Positions 8,112 to 18,406 of a stretch of 56,157 nt of DNA are shown here, piece by piece (positions within the stretch are counted from its first letter, which is position 1; every line of letters starts with the position of its first letter). A model generated the notes under the pieces. It saw only the letters and a program-made list of their open reading frames with translations, made no database searches and was not told the origin of the DNA. Location of the stretch: contig CAIMMI010000146.1 in assembly GCA_903842505.1 (NCBI GenBank), positions 1-56,157 on the forward strand. The letters run 5' to 3'. A program made the position numbers and the translations under genes. Source of the DNA: an uncultured Verrucomicrobiota bacterium (GTDB taxonomy: Bacteria; Verrucomicrobiota; Verrucomicrobiia; Limisphaerales; UBA9464).

Positions 8112-9085
8112 GCCGATGCTCCTTCCCCGGCGAACGGACAACGCGCCCGCCTCAGCGCGGTCAGATCCCGCAGTTGGGGAACATCCCGCGCGCAGGCATC
8201 GACCGCCTCCGCACAGCGCGGGTGAAACCGGCATCCGGGCGGCCATTGGCCGGCGGGGGGAACCATTCCGGGAATCGTGTTCAACGGCCCGGCGACGCCG
8301 CCCAAGCGCGGCACCGAAGCCAGCAGGGCCTGGGTGTAGGGATGCGCCGGGCGTCGCAGGACATCCGTCACGGGACCGCTCTCGACGACCTGACCGGCGT
8401 AGAGCACCGACACCTCGTCGGCCAGGTCCGCCACGAGACCGAGGTTGTGCGTGATGAGGAGGATCGCCATCCCGAGTTCGGCGCGAAGTTCCCGGAGCAG
8501 GTCCAGGATCTGGGCCTGGATGGTGACGTCGAGCGCCGTGGTGGGTTCGTCGGCCACCAACAGCCGCGGACGCGGTGCCAGCGCCATCGCGATCATGACG
8601 CGTTGCTGCATGCCGCCCGAAAGCTCGTGGGGATATTGCCGCGCGCGGACCTCAGGAGACGGAATTCCCACTCGCGCCAACCAGCGCACCACCTCGGCCT
8701 GCGTGGCCTCATCGGGTCGGTGCAGGCGGAGCGACTCCAGGATCTGGTCGCCCACGCGCAGGACGGGATTCAGGGCTGAAGCGGGCTCCTGAAAAATGTA
8801 GCTCACCACCGACCCGCGGATCCCCTGCAGACCCCGATGGTCGAGCGCGAACACGTCCTTCCCGTCGACCCGCACCGTTCCGCCCACGCGATGCGCGAGT
8901 GAATCCGGCAGAAGGCGGGTCAACGTCAGCGCTGTGATCGACTTGCCGCTGCCGCTTTCTCCGACCAGCGCCTGGACCCGGCCCGGTTCCAGGCGGAGGT
9001 CCACCCCATCGAGCACGCGGATGCGGGCCGACTCCACGGCCAGTTCCAGTTGCAGGTGGTCGATCTCGACGAGTGGCATGGGCAT
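8108..9085 (-). CDS. Oligopeptide/dipeptide-type ABC transporter ATPase (OppD/DppD-like)
   Basis: A 325-residue ABC ATPase paired with the OppF-like protein. It has Walker [11 protein letters not shown], signature [15 protein letters not shown], Walker [13 protein letters not shown] and the C-terminal oligopeptide-transporter extension ([14 protein letters not shown]). The ATG at 9085 shares its A with the stop codon of the upstream M28 peptidase gene. A TTG at 9088 and an ATG at 9079 are alternatives. Together with the downstream 4-base overlap, this shows a three-gene coupled transcript (peptidase, OppD-like, OppF-like). Peptide uptake is the usual family role; the coupling to a peptidase fits use of peptides (inference). 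Confidence 0.9.
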   Translation of the reverse strand: MPMPLVEIDHLQLELAVESARIRVLDGVDLRLEPGRVQALVGESGSGKSITALTLTRLLPDSLAHRVGGTVRVDGKDVFALDHRGLQGIRGSVVSYIFQEPASALNPVLRVGDQILESLRLHRPDEATQAEVVRWLARVGIPSPEVRARQYPHELSGGMQQRVMIAMALAPRPRLLVADEPTTALDVTIQAQILDLLRELRAELGMAILLITHNLGLVADLADEVSVLYAGQVVESGPVTDVLRRPAHPYTQALLASVPRLGGVAGPLNTIPGMVPPAGQWPPGCRFHPRCAEAVDACARDVPQLRDLTALRRARCPFAGEGASA

Positions 9086-10779
9086 CAACGGTTGCGCATC
9101 GTGGCTCCGCGGCGGGTCTTCGTGCGAAATTCACTACCCGAGCGCCACTGGGGCCAATCGCGGCCATCGGCCAACCGCCAGCCCACCTCGGCCAGGAATC
9201 GGATGTCCTCCTCGGCGCCCCGCAGGTCCCAGCCAGGTTTCACCTCGTCGGAAACCTTGTGATAGTCGTTCTCGATGTACTCGGTAACCCGCTTCTCGCC
9301 ATAGCCCGCGGGGTGATCGAGGTATTCGTCCCCCGCCTTCAGGTACACCGCGGGAACGCCCAGCTTCATGAATTCAAAATGGTCACTCCGGAAGAACATC
9401 CCCCGCTCCGGATGCGGATCCGGCATCAGGCGGCGTCCGGCATTTCGCGCCACGCTCCGGAGCACATCGTCCAGGGTGGAATGCCCCGCCCCGACCTGCC
9501 GCAGGTCCCGGGTACGACCCCAGGTGTTGAGACCGTCCATGTTCAGGTTGGCGACCGCCGAGGCGAGATTGAAGGGCGGGTTGCGGGCAAAGTAGCGCGC
9601 ACCCAGCAACCCCTGCTCCTCGGCGGTGGGTGCGAAGAAGACCACCGAACGTTTCGGAGCCTTTGGTACCGCACCGAACGACCGGGCCAGTTCCAGCAGG
9701 CCCGCCACGCCCACTGCATTGTCTGCCGCGCCGTTGAAGATCGGGTCGCCCTCCCGCTTGGCATCGCGCCCGAGGTGATCCCAATGCGCCGAGTAGACGA
9801 CGTACTGGTTCCGCAGTACCGGATCGGATCCTGGCAGGACCCCGACGACATTCCGGGACTGGACCCGCCGGATCGACTGGGAGACGGAAGCCTCGAAGCG
9901 CTGCTGGAGGATCACCGGACGGAAGGTCCGCTGGACCGCCAGAGCCAGCGCGGACTCATAGGTCATCCCGTTCAAGGCCAGCAATTCCTTCGCAGCCTCC
10001 TGGCTGAGCCAGCCTGCCAGCGGCGTCTTCGGATCCGCGTCCGCCGCCAGTTCGAATCGTTCCCGTCCCCAGGAGTTGACCACGACAAACCACGGGTAAG
10101 CCGCCGCCCGCGTCTCATGGATGAGCAATGCCGCCGCTGCACCGCGCCGCGCCGCCTCCTCGTACTTGTAGGTCCAGCGCCCGTAATAGGTCATGGCGTT
10201 CCCCTGGAAGGTGCGCGGATCCAGGCCTCCCGGTGACTTGGCATCGGGCACGGGCGGATCGTTGACCAGGATCACCACCGTCTTCCCGCGGACATCCACG
10301 TCCTTGTAGTCGTCCCAGCGGTACTCCGGAGCCGTAACCCCGTATCCGACGAAGACCATCTCACCCGAAGGGATCGCGACGCGGGAATCCGTGACGGGCG
10401 ACCACGCGACCAGATCCTGGGGGAACACGAGAGGACGACGTCCGGCGGGTCCGGACCAGGCCGCGCCGACGGTGGAAGTGATCCCGACGATCGGCACCTC
10501 CTGGACCCAACTGTCGCCGGGCATACCGGGCTTCAATCCGCTCCGGGCGAACCCGGCTTCGAGGTACCGGACCGTTTTCTCTTCGCCGGCGGAACCGGGA
10601 CCGCGTCCCTCGAACTCATCCGATGCGAGCGTCCGGGTGTGTTCCAGGATCCGACTGCCGTCGACACACCGACAAACCGGACGGGACAAGGGGGTGCTCG
10701 ACTCGCCCGGGAGAGCCGTGGACATCCCAAGCCACAGCAGCGCCCCTGAAACCCAGACTGGAGGAAAGAGGTGCCTCAT
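9085..10779 (-). CDS. Secreted M28-family metallopeptidase
   Basis: A 564-residue protein with an N-terminal signal peptide (MRHLFPPVWVSGALLWLGM..). A PA-type insert (GKTVVILVNDPP) is followed by the M28 di-zinc core. Visible ligands are SAHWDHLG (His/Asp), GAADNAVGVAGLLELA (Asp), PTAEEQGLLGA (Glu-Glu), NLNMDGLN (Asp) and the final SDHFEF (His). M28 enzymes are mostly aminopeptidases or glutamate carboxypeptidase-like. It probably acts in periplasm or outside the cell. The start at 10779 places the signal peptide first; 22 further in-frame residues upstream are discarded. The stop overlaps the start of an ABC ATPase gene by one base, linking peptide hydrolysis to putative peptide import. Confidence 0.88.
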   Translation of the reverse strand: MRHLFPPVWVSGALLWLGMSTALPGESSTPLSRPVCRCVDGSRILEHTRTLASDEFEGRGPGSAGEEKTVRYLEAGFARSGLKPGMPGDSWVQEVPIVGITSTVGAAWSGPAGRRPLVFPQDLVAWSPVTDSRVAIPSGEMVFVGYGVTAPEYRWDDYKDVDVRGKTVVILVNDPPVPDAKSPGGLDPRTFQGNAMTYYGRWTYKYEEAARRGAAAALLIHETRAAAYPWFVVVNSWGRERFELAADADPKTPLAGWLSQEAAKELLALNGMTYESALALAVQRTFRPVILQQRFEASVSQSIRRVQSRNVVGVLPGSDPVLRNQYVVYSAHWDHLGRDAKREGDPIFNGAADNAVGVAGLLELARSFGAVPKAPKRSVVFFAPTAEEQGLLGARYFARNPPFNLASAVANLNMDGLNTWGRTRDLRQVGAGHSTLDDVLRSVARNAGRRLMPDPHPERGMFFRSDHFEFMKLGVPAVYLKAGDEYLDHPAGYGEKRVTEYIENDYHKVSDEVKPGWDLRGAEEDIRFLAEVGWRLADGRDWPQWRSGSEFRTKTRRGATMRNR

Positions 10780-10876
10780 CACAGGCACGACCTTGGGAAC
10801 TGGGGCACCCCGTTTGAAGGGCAAAGTGGGCCGGCAATGCCGCAAAGGAGCATTTTGACAAAGCCCAAGCCGAGGG

Positions 10877-11008
10877 GTGGGGCGAGACCGTCGAGCCGTT
10901 GCTGAAGTCGCAAGTTTTCAGATTCAAGTTTCAAGCACTGGCCTTGAATCTTGAAACTTGAAACTTGGGACTCTCAAACGGCTCGTGAGGACACTCGCCC
11001 CACCCCTC
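10877..11008 (-). repeat. Dispersed intergenic repeat R1, reverse orientation
   Basis: Contains 'ggggcgagaccgtcgagccg' at one end and 'cggctcgtgaggacactcg' at the other, with inner arms 'cagattcaagtttcaag' and 'cttgaaacttgaaacttg'. It is the mirror-image copy of the element at 15471-15606. Confidence 0.75.
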
Positions 11009-11052
11009 GCTGGGGGCAGTGTCAAGATGCGCCCATGGGCCGGCCGTTCCCC

Positions 11053-11090
11053 AAAAATCAAAAAGGCGCAGCCCCGTGAAGGGCTGCGCC
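11053..11090 (-). terminator. Rho-independent terminator of the groEL transcript
   Basis: A perfect 10-bp GC-rich stem (11065-11074 with 11081-11090, GGCGCAGCCC/GGGCTGCGCC) with a 6-base loop. Read on the minus strand it is followed by TTTTTGATTTTT. It starts 44 bases after the groEL stop. Confidence 0.9.
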
Positions 11091-11134
11091 AGAAGACGGT
11101 CACGGGGGTGAACCCGTGGTGTCGGGGGATGGAC

Positions 11135-12769
<1,635 letters not shown>

Positions 12770-12809
12770 GTCTAGTCAGCAGTTGAACGTGGATGTTTAA
12801 AAAAACGAA

Positions 12810-13103
12810 TCAGGAAACGATCGCAAGGATGTCGTCGGCGTTGAGCAACTTGTACTCCTTGCCGTCCACCTTGATCTCGGTGCCACCGTACTTGGAAATG
12901 AGGACACGGTCTCCGACCTTCACTTCGAAGGGCAGCACCTTGCCAGCATCGTCCTTCTTGCCAGTCCCCAGAGCGCGGATGACGCCCTCGGTCGGCTTTT
13001 CCTTGGCAGAATCAGGAATGATGATTCCACCCTTCTTGACTTCCTTCTCCTCGACGTGCTCGACGAGCACACGGTCGCCGAGCGGTTTCACATTGAGTCC
13101 CAT
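12810..13103 (-). CDS. groES: Co-chaperonin GroES (Hsp10)
   Basis: A 97-residue lid protein of the GroEL chamber. It begins [36 protein letters not shown], with the mobile-loop ([13 protein letters not shown]) and roof-region motifs in the normal places, and ends DDILAIVS. It is immediately followed by groEL, the near-universal order. No CIRCE operator (TTAGCACTC-N9-GAGTGCTAA) is seen in the 127 bases upstream. Only a weak, unconvincing TTAGCGAGTGC stretch occurs there. Confidence 0.97.
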   Translation of the reverse strand: MGLNVKPLGDRVLVEHVEEKEVKKGGIIIPDSAKEKPTEGVIRALGTGKKDDAGKVLPFEVKVGDRVLISKYGGTEIKVDGKEYKLLNADDILAIVS

Positions 13104-13189
13104 ATGACTATTAACGTGGTTCTATGCGTTGCGTTTAACCTCTGGAAACAACTCCCGCCGCACTCGCTAACGGGAAAAGCCGGGGCAGC

Positions 13190-13211
13190 CAGCCATCCCT
13201 CCGGATGGCCC
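13190..13211 (-). terminator. Possible hairpin after dnaK
   Basis: Arms GCCATCC and GGATGGC pair perfectly around a 4-base loop about 20-40 bases after the dnaK stop. The T-run downstream is poor, so this may be a weak terminator or a processing hairpin between dnaK and groES. Confidence 0.35.
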
Positions 13212-13230
13212 GCCGCTTCCGAAAACTGGT

Positions 13231-15168
13231 TTACTTCTTCTTCTCGTCCACAACCTCGGCATCGATGATCGGACCGTCGCCTCCGGTCGTGGACTTCTTC
13301 GGGCCGGCGTCCGAGGCACCGGCACCGGCGGCCCCTTCCGCGGCTTCCGCCCCGGCAGGACCACCCTTGGCGTACATCGCCTCGCCCGCCTTCTGCATCA
13401 CCTCGTTGAGGTGGTCGATCGACGACCGGATCGCAGCAGCGTCGCTGCCCTTCAGGGCGTCGCGGACGGCCTTGGCCGCCTCTTCAATCGGCCCCTTGGC
13501 CTCGCCGAGCTTGTCGCCATTGTCGCGGGCGAACTTCTCGGCGCGATAGGCGATGTTGTCGCCTTCGTTGCGCAACTCGACTTCCTCGCGCTGCGCCTTG
13601 TCTTCGTCGGCATGAGCCTCGGCATCGCGCCGCATGCGCTCGACTTCATCCTTGGAAAGTCCGGAGGACGCCGTGATCACGATCTTCTGACTCTTGCCCG
13701 TGCCGAGGTCCTTGGCGCTGACATTCAGGATGCCGTTGGCATCGATGTCGAACGTCACCTCGATCTGCGGGACACCGCGCGGGGCAGGAGGAATGTCGCG
13801 AAGCTCGAACCGACCGAGCGACTTGTTGTCGCGGGAGAACTGGCGCTCGCCCTGGAGGACGTGGACGTCCACGCCCGGCTGACTGTCGCTGGCGGTCGAG
13901 AAGATTTCCGACTTGCGGGTCGGGATCGTGGTATTGCGCTCGATGAGCTTGGTGAACACGCCGCCCAAGGTCTCGATACCCAGCGAAAGCGGGGTCACGT
14001 CGAGGAGCAGGACATCCTTCACTTCACCCCGGAGAACGCCGCCCTGGATCGCCGCGCCAATGGCGACGACCTCGTCCGGATTCACACCCTGATGCGGAGC
14101 CTTGCTGACGAGGGAACGGGCCGTCTCGACGACGCGCGGCATGCGGGTCATGCCACCGACGAGCACCAACTCATCCACCTTGTCCGCCGAAAGCCCGGCG
14201 TCCTTGAGACACGCCTTGGTCGGCGTGATCGTGCGCTCGAACAACCGGTCGCACAGCTGCTCCATCTTCGCCCGGGTGAGCTTGGTCTGGATGTGCTTCG
14301 GTCCGGAGGCATCGGCCGTGATGAACGGCAGGTTGATGTCGAACTGCTGCGAGGAACTGAGCGCGATCTTCGCCTTCTCGGACTCTTCCTTGATGCGCTG
14401 GAGGGCATCCGGTTGCTTGCGGAGATCAACGCCGGTGTCGCGGCGGAACTCGTCGAGCATCCAGTCCATGAGGGCGTTGTCCCAGTCGTCACCACCGAGG
14501 TGCGTATCGCCATTCGTGGCCTTCACCTCGAAGACACCGTCACCGATCTCGAGGACCGAGATGTCGAACGTGCCGCCACCGAGGTCGTACACGGCGATCT
14601 TCTCGTCCTTTTTCTTGTCGAGACCGTAAGCCAACGAGGCCGCCGTCGGTTCGTTGATGATGCGGAGAACCTCCAGGCCGGCGATGCGACCCGCGTCCTT
14701 GGTGGCTTGCCGCTGGGAATCGTTGAAATAAGCGGGAACCGTGATGACCGCCTGCGTGATCGTTTCGCCGAGACGGACTTCCGCGTCCGCTTTCAGCTTT
14801 GCGAGGATCATCGCGGAAACCTCGGGCGGGCTGTACTGCTTCGGCTTGCCTTCCTCCTCCACCTCGATCCAGGCGTCGCCATTCGGCGCCTTGACCACCT
14901 TGTACGGCACCCGCTTCACCTCTTCCTGAACCTCGTCGAACTTCCGGCCCATGAAGCGCTTCACGGAGTAGACCGTATTGCGGGGGTTGGTCACGGCCTG
15001 CCGTTTGGCAGCCTCGCCAACCACCCGTTCGCCACTCTTGGTAAATGCAACCACCGAGGGTGTTGTGCGCTTGCCCTCTGAATTCTCCAACACCAGCGGT
15101 TCTCCACCTTCCATCACCGCCATGCAGGAGTTGGTCGTCCCCAAATCAATTCCAAGTACCTTTGCCAT
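13231..15168 (-). CDS. dnaK: Molecular chaperone DnaK (Hsp70)
   Basis: A 645-residue Hsp70. The N-terminal ATPase opens [23 protein letters not shown] and contains the signatures [10 protein letters not shown]-type ([15 protein letters not shown]) and [11 protein letters not shown]. The substrate-binding domain includes [14 protein letters not shown], and the C-terminus is a helical lid plus a Gly/Ala-rich tail ending [11 protein letters not shown]. It is followed by groES and groEL, an unusual but plausible all-chaperone cluster. No grpE or dnaJ is present here. The upstream region has a 29-bp inverted repeat (15322-15350) and a 12-bp palindrome (15256-15267) that may be regulatory. Confidence 0.97.
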   Translation of the reverse strand: MAKVLGIDLGTTNSCMAVMEGGEPLVLENSEGKRTTPSVVAFTKSGERVVGEAAKRQAVTNPRNTVYSVKRFMGRKFDEVQEEVKRVPYKVVKAPNGDAWIEVEEEGKPKQYSPPEVSAMILAKLKADAEVRLGETITQAVITVPAYFNDSQRQATKDAGRIAGLEVLRIINEPTAASLAYGLDKKKDEKIAVYDLGGGTFDISVLEIGDGVFEVKATNGDTHLGGDDWDNALMDWMLDEFRRDTGVDLRKQPDALQRIKEESEKAKIALSSSQQFDINLPFITADASGPKHIQTKLTRAKMEQLCDRLFERTITPTKACLKDAGLSADKVDELVLVGGMTRMPRVVETARSLVSKAPHQGVNPDEVVAIGAAIQGGVLRGEVKDVLLLDVTPLSLGIETLGGVFTKLIERNTTIPTRKSEIFSTASDSQPGVDVHVLQGERQFSRDNKSLGRFELRDIPPAPRGVPQIEVTFDIDANGILNVSAKDLGTGKSQKIVITASSGLSKDEVERMRRDAEAHADEDKAQREEVELRNEGDNIAYRAEKFARDNGDKLGEAKGPIEEAAKAVRDALKGSDAAAIRSSIDHLNEVMQKAGEAMYAKGGPAGAEAAEGAAGAGASDAGPKKSTTGGDGPIIDAEVVDEKKK

Positions 15169-15255
15169 AAGCCTGTCGACTTTGTCCCCTTCTCCCTTGC
15201 AAACGGGATGCCGCAGGCGGTTGCGAGCTCCAGCTGTTTTTCAACCGATTCAAAA

Positions 15256-15267
15256 TCAACATGTTGA
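15256..15267. promoter_or_regulatory. 12-bp palindrome upstream of dnaK
   Basis: TCAACATGTTGA is a perfect palindrome 88 bases upstream of the dnaK start. It could be a regulator site. No known heat-shock operator matches it. Confidence 0.35.
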
Positions 15268-15321
15268 GTTTGTGTTCGAATCAATTGGCCCCGTTTCCAA
15301 ACACTCCCACCGTGCCACGAC

Positions 15322-15350
15322 GTGTGACAATCCAAGCCACTGTGTCACAC
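15322..15350. promoter_or_regulatory. Inverted repeat GTGTGACA-N13-TGTCACAC upstream of dnaK
   Basis: Perfect 8-bp arms separated by 13 bases, about 154 bases before dnaK. It is the strongest operator-like structure in the chaperone promoter region and is not part of the dispersed repeats. It does not match CIRCE or HAIR consensus. Confidence 0.4.
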
Positions 15351-15470
15351 ATGGCGCATTCCTGACACTCGCCCCGACACACCTCCACCCGTACCCGCGC
15401 CACCCCGTACAGGAATCCAACGCCCGGAACCCACTCCCGCGGGCGCACCTTGAAACGGTCCCCGGCGAGG

Positions 15471-15606
15471 GGTGGGGCGAGTGTCCTCACGAGGCGTGGA
15501 GGAGTCCCTAGTTTCAAGATTCAAGTTTCAAGAGCCGGCGGCCGCTTCAAACTTGAAACGGAAAACTTCAAACCCCGGAGCGGCTCGACGGAGTCTCGCT
15601 CCACCG
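15471..15606 (+). repeat. Dispersed intergenic repeat R1, copy near 15.5 kb
   Basis: The fullest copy: 'ggggcgagtgtcctcacgag', then 'tttcaagattcaagtttcaag', then 'cttgaaacggaaaacttc', then 'cggagtctcgctccacc'. The outer and inner arms are complementary. Confidence 0.8.
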
Positions 15607-15707
15607 GTTTCGGGGGCAGTGTCAAGAGGGACCCTCTCCCCGAGCGCCCCGACAAAAACCGCGCGTGCAACCCGGGCACCCGCCGGCCTATTCTTTCCGG
15701 CATCATC

Positions 15708-16685
15708 ATGAGCACTCGCATCGGAGTTGTTGGGTTGGGCCGGATGGGCGCAAACATGGCGCGGCGGCTGAAGGATTGCGGATACGCGGTGACGGCGCTG
15801 TACGACGTCCGCCCGGAGGTGGTGAAGGAGTTGGCGGCCGAGCTGGGTTCCGCCGCCGCGTCGACCCTCGCGGAGGTCACCGCCGCCGCCGACGTCATCC
15901 TGACCGTGGTCACCGACGACGCGGCGATGGACCGGATCTTTGCGAAGAAGGGCGACAGCCTGCTGAAGGGCGCCAACGGCCGGGTGTTCATCAATTGCGC
16001 GACGGTCAGTCCGGCCATCCACGTCGAGGTGGCCAAGCGCTCGACGAAGGCCGGTGCGGCGTCGCTGGAGGCCTGCATGGCATCCAGCATCAACCAGGCC
16101 CGCGCGGGAACCCTGTATCTCATGGTCGGTGGCGATGAACCGGTGTTCACCCGGGTCCGGGAGGTCCTCACGAAGCTCTCGGATGACGGCAAGCTCCTCC
16201 GCTACGTCGGCACCACCGGCAAGGCCGCGCAGCTCAAGGCGCTCGTCAACATGGTCATGAACATCAACACCGCCGGGCTTGCCGAGGGGCTCGCCCTGGC
16301 GGACGCCGTCGGACTCGACCTGACGATGGTGCGCGAGGTGTTCTCCCAGACCGGGGCCAACTCCCGCGTGCTCGTCACCGACGGCGAGGACATGCAGAAC
16401 CGCGATCATTCGTGCTTCTTCAGTGCCTCCCACGCCGCCAAGGATTCCGGCATTGCCCTCGAACTCGGTCGCAAGGCGCGGCTCAACCTGCCGCTCGCCG
16501 AGACGACCTTCGCGCAGTATTCGCGGATGACCCGGCTGGGGATCGGCGAACTCGACAAGTCGGGCATTGCCGAACTGACCTTCAAGGGACGCGCTCCGAA
16601 GAAGGCATCGGCCAAGAGCAAGGCGAAGAAATCCACGGCGAAGAAGCCAGCCGCCAAGCCGGCGAAGAAGGCTGGCAAACGCTGA
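15708..16685 (+). CDS. Beta-hydroxyacid dehydrogenase family protein with histone-H1-like tail
   Basis: A 325-residue NAD(P)-dependent enzyme of the 3-hydroxyisobutyrate / tartronate-semialdehyde / 6-phosphogluconate dehydrogenase-like family. The Rossmann motif GLGRMGANMARRL is at residues 8-20, followed by the INCATVSP segment and the catalytic-lysine region GTTGKAAQLKALVNMV. The last ~33 residues are different in kind: an Ala/Lys/Pro-rich repeat (KKASAKSKAKKSTAKKPAAKPAKK) resembling the tails of bacterial histone-H1-like proteins. The substrate cannot be assigned. The start at 15708 is set by MSTRIGVVGLG; the in-frame upstream extension is translated R1 repeat. It is followed 67 bases later by a secreted c-heme protein. 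Confidence 0.85.
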   Translation: MSTRIGVVGLGRMGANMARRLKDCGYAVTALYDVRPEVVKELAAELGSAAASTLAEVTAAADVILTVVTDDAAMDRIFAKKGDSLLKGANGRVFINCATVSPAIHVEVAKRSTKAGAASLEACMASSINQARAGTLYLMVGGDEPVFTRVREVLTKLSDDGKLLRYVGTTGKAAQLKALVNMVMNINTAGLAEGLALADAVGLDLTMVREVFSQTGANSRVLVTDGEDMQNRDHSCFFSASHAAKDSGIALELGRKARLNLPLAETTFAQYSRMTRLGIGELDKSGIAELTFKGRAPKKASAKSKAKKSTAKKPAAKPAKKAGKR

Positions 16686-16752
16686 TCGGCATCCGCGCCG
16701 GGCGATCCTCCAGCAAACTCCAACCGGATCGCCTGTCGTCCGACCCAGGATC

Positions 16753-18291
16753 ATGAAGCCGTTCGCATTGGCCATCGGGATGGCGCTCTGTTCCGCGCTG
16801 GCGCGGGTCCTCGCACAGGAGGGTCCCGCTCCGGATCCCACGGCAGCGCGCCTCGCCGCGGTGACGCATTGCGCGACCTGTCATGCGCTGCCGGAGCCCT
16901 CCCGACTCGACCGCCAGACGTGGACCAACGAACTCCTCCCCAAGATGCGGGTCCTGGTCGGACTGGAGAAGCCGACCCGCGAGGCCGGCTTCCTCGACGT
17001 GCCGCTTCTCCTCGAATCGAAGGCCTTTCCCGAGAAGCCCGCCATGACCGAGGCCGCCTTCACGTTGGCCTCGTCCCATTTCGTCCGGAACGCGCCCGAG
17101 AAACTCGCCTCGATCCAGGATCACGCGAAGATCCGGGTCGGCCTCCAGGGATTCGAGACCGTCTTCCTCCCCGACCGCCACTCCCCACCGCTCACCACGC
17201 TGGTCCGGATCGACGCACCGAACCGCCGCCTGCTGCTCGGCGACGCAGGTTTCCAGGGCTTCAACGTCATCGGCCCGGGGCTCGACATCCGCGAGGGAAT
17301 CAAGCTGGGCAACATCCCCGTCAGCAGCACCACCCTCGGCGACACCGAGTGGCTCGCCTGCATCGGTCACTTCTTTCCGCGCGAGGAACCCCGCGGCCAG
17401 GTGCTCCGCCTGCGCCGCAAGCCTGACGGCAGTTACGACCGCACCGAGATCGTCACCGGTCTCCCGCGCGTCTCCGACGTCAAGCCGGTGGACCTCAACG
17501 GGGACGGGCGACTCGACTTCACGCTCTGCGTCTACGGCAATTTCATCGGCCGGTTCTCGTGGTGGGAGGGACTCGAAGGCGACCGCTGGTCCGAGCACAT
17601 CCTGTGGGACAAGCCGGGCGCCATCCGGTGCGAGATCACCGACCTCGACGGCGACGGGAAGCGGGATCTCGTCGTGCTGTTCGCCCAGGCGTTGGAGACG
17701 ATGGTGCTGTTCGCGGGCGACGGAAAGGGAGGCTTCAAGCGGCACACGCTGTTCCAGAAAGACCCGAGTTGGGGACACAGCGGATTCGAGGTGGCGGACT
17801 TCAATGGGGATGGAAAGCCGGACCTGCTGGTGACCAATGGCGACAACGCCGACTTTTCCCGTTCGCCCGCCCGTCCTCATCACGGCGTCCGGATCTACCT
17901 GAACCGCGGCGACCACAAGTTCGAGGAGGCGTGGTTTGGTCCGATGAACGGGGCCTATCGGGCGCTCGCGCGGGACTTCGATGCCGACGGCGACCTCGAC
18001 ATCGCCGCCGTCTCGTTTTTTCCCGACTACGAGGCCTCGCCCCGGGAGAGCTTCCTCCTGTTCGAGAACACCGGCACCAAGGACCGGCTCCAGTTCACCG
18101 CATCCACGTTTGCCGAGTGCGTCACGGGTCGCTGGCTGACCCTCGACGCGGGGGATCTCGATGGGGACGGCGACGAGGACATCGCACTGGGCTCCCTCAT
18201 CCGGATGCCCACTGCGGTCCCGGAGTTCGTGAAGGAGATGTGGGAGAAGAAAGGTCCGTCGCTCGTGCTACTCCGGAACAGGAAGCGCTGA
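16753..18291 (+). CDS. Secreted FG-GAP/VCBS repeat protein with a c-type heme motif
   Basis: A 512-residue exported protein. A signal peptide (MKPFALAIGMALCSALARVLAQ) is followed at residues 40-44 by CATCH, a CxxCH heme-attachment motif. The rest is a beta-propeller of FG-GAP/VCBS-type repeats, each with a calcium-like DxNxDGxxD loop: LNGDGRLDF, LDGDGKRDL, FNGDGKPDL, FDADGDLDI and LDGDGDEDI. The heme domain is short, without an obvious distal Met loop. It is probably periplasmic or cell-surface and may transfer electrons from or bind a polymeric substrate (inference). It is related to secreted propeller proteins abundant in Verrucomicrobia and Planctomycetes. Confidence 0.85.
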   Translation: MKPFALAIGMALCSALARVLAQEGPAPDPTAARLAAVTHCATCHALPEPSRLDRQTWTNELLPKMRVLVGLEKPTREAGFLDVPLLLESKAFPEKPAMTEAAFTLASSHFVRNAPEKLASIQDHAKIRVGLQGFETVFLPDRHSPPLTTLVRIDAPNRRLLLGDAGFQGFNVIGPGLDIREGIKLGNIPVSSTTLGDTEWLACIGHFFPREEPRGQVLRLRRKPDGSYDRTEIVTGLPRVSDVKPVDLNGDGRLDFTLCVYGNFIGRFSWWEGLEGDRWSEHILWDKPGAIRCEITDLDGDGKRDLVVLFAQALETMVLFAGDGKGGFKRHTLFQKDPSWGHSGFEVADFNGDGKPDLLVTNGDNADFSRSPARPHHGVRIYLNRGDHKFEEAWFGPMNGAYRALARDFDADGDLDIAAVSFFPDYEASPRESFLLFENTGTKDRLQFTASTFAECVTGRWLTLDAGDLDGDGDEDIALGSLIRMPTAVPEFVKEMWEKKGPSLVLLRNRKR

Positions 18292-18406
18292 ACCGGAAGA
18301 AGGCGCCTCCACCCTCGACCATCCCACTGCGCTCCATGCCCAATCCCAACTCGGCGACTTCGCGCCTCCTTCGTGATTTGTTTTCCGCTGGGGATCCGAC
18401 GTAAAA

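Larger units (their letters stand above)
10780..11134. other. Spacer with R1 repeat and groEL terminator
   Basis: About 355 bases with no gene. The right third is the groEL terminator (11053-11090). Most of the rest is an R1 repeat in reverse orientation (10877-11008). The first ~95 bases should contain the promoter of the M28-ABC transcript, but I see no clear -35/-10 pair. Confidence 0.55.
15169..15707. other. Divergent intergenic region dnaK / dehydrogenase
   Basis: About 540 bases between divergent genes. The dnaK-proximal half is AT-richer and contains the palindrome and inverted repeat listed separately, so it probably holds the heat-shock promoter. The other half carries an R1 repeat (15471-15606). 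No coding sequence is supported. Confidence 0.55.

Noticed and set aside
13104-13230. CIRCE operator before groES
   Set aside because: Only a partial TTAGCGAGTGC resemblance with no matching second arm, so it does not meet the consensus.
13411-15081. 556-codon open frame opposite dnaK
   Set aside because: Antisense shadow of a clear Hsp70 gene.
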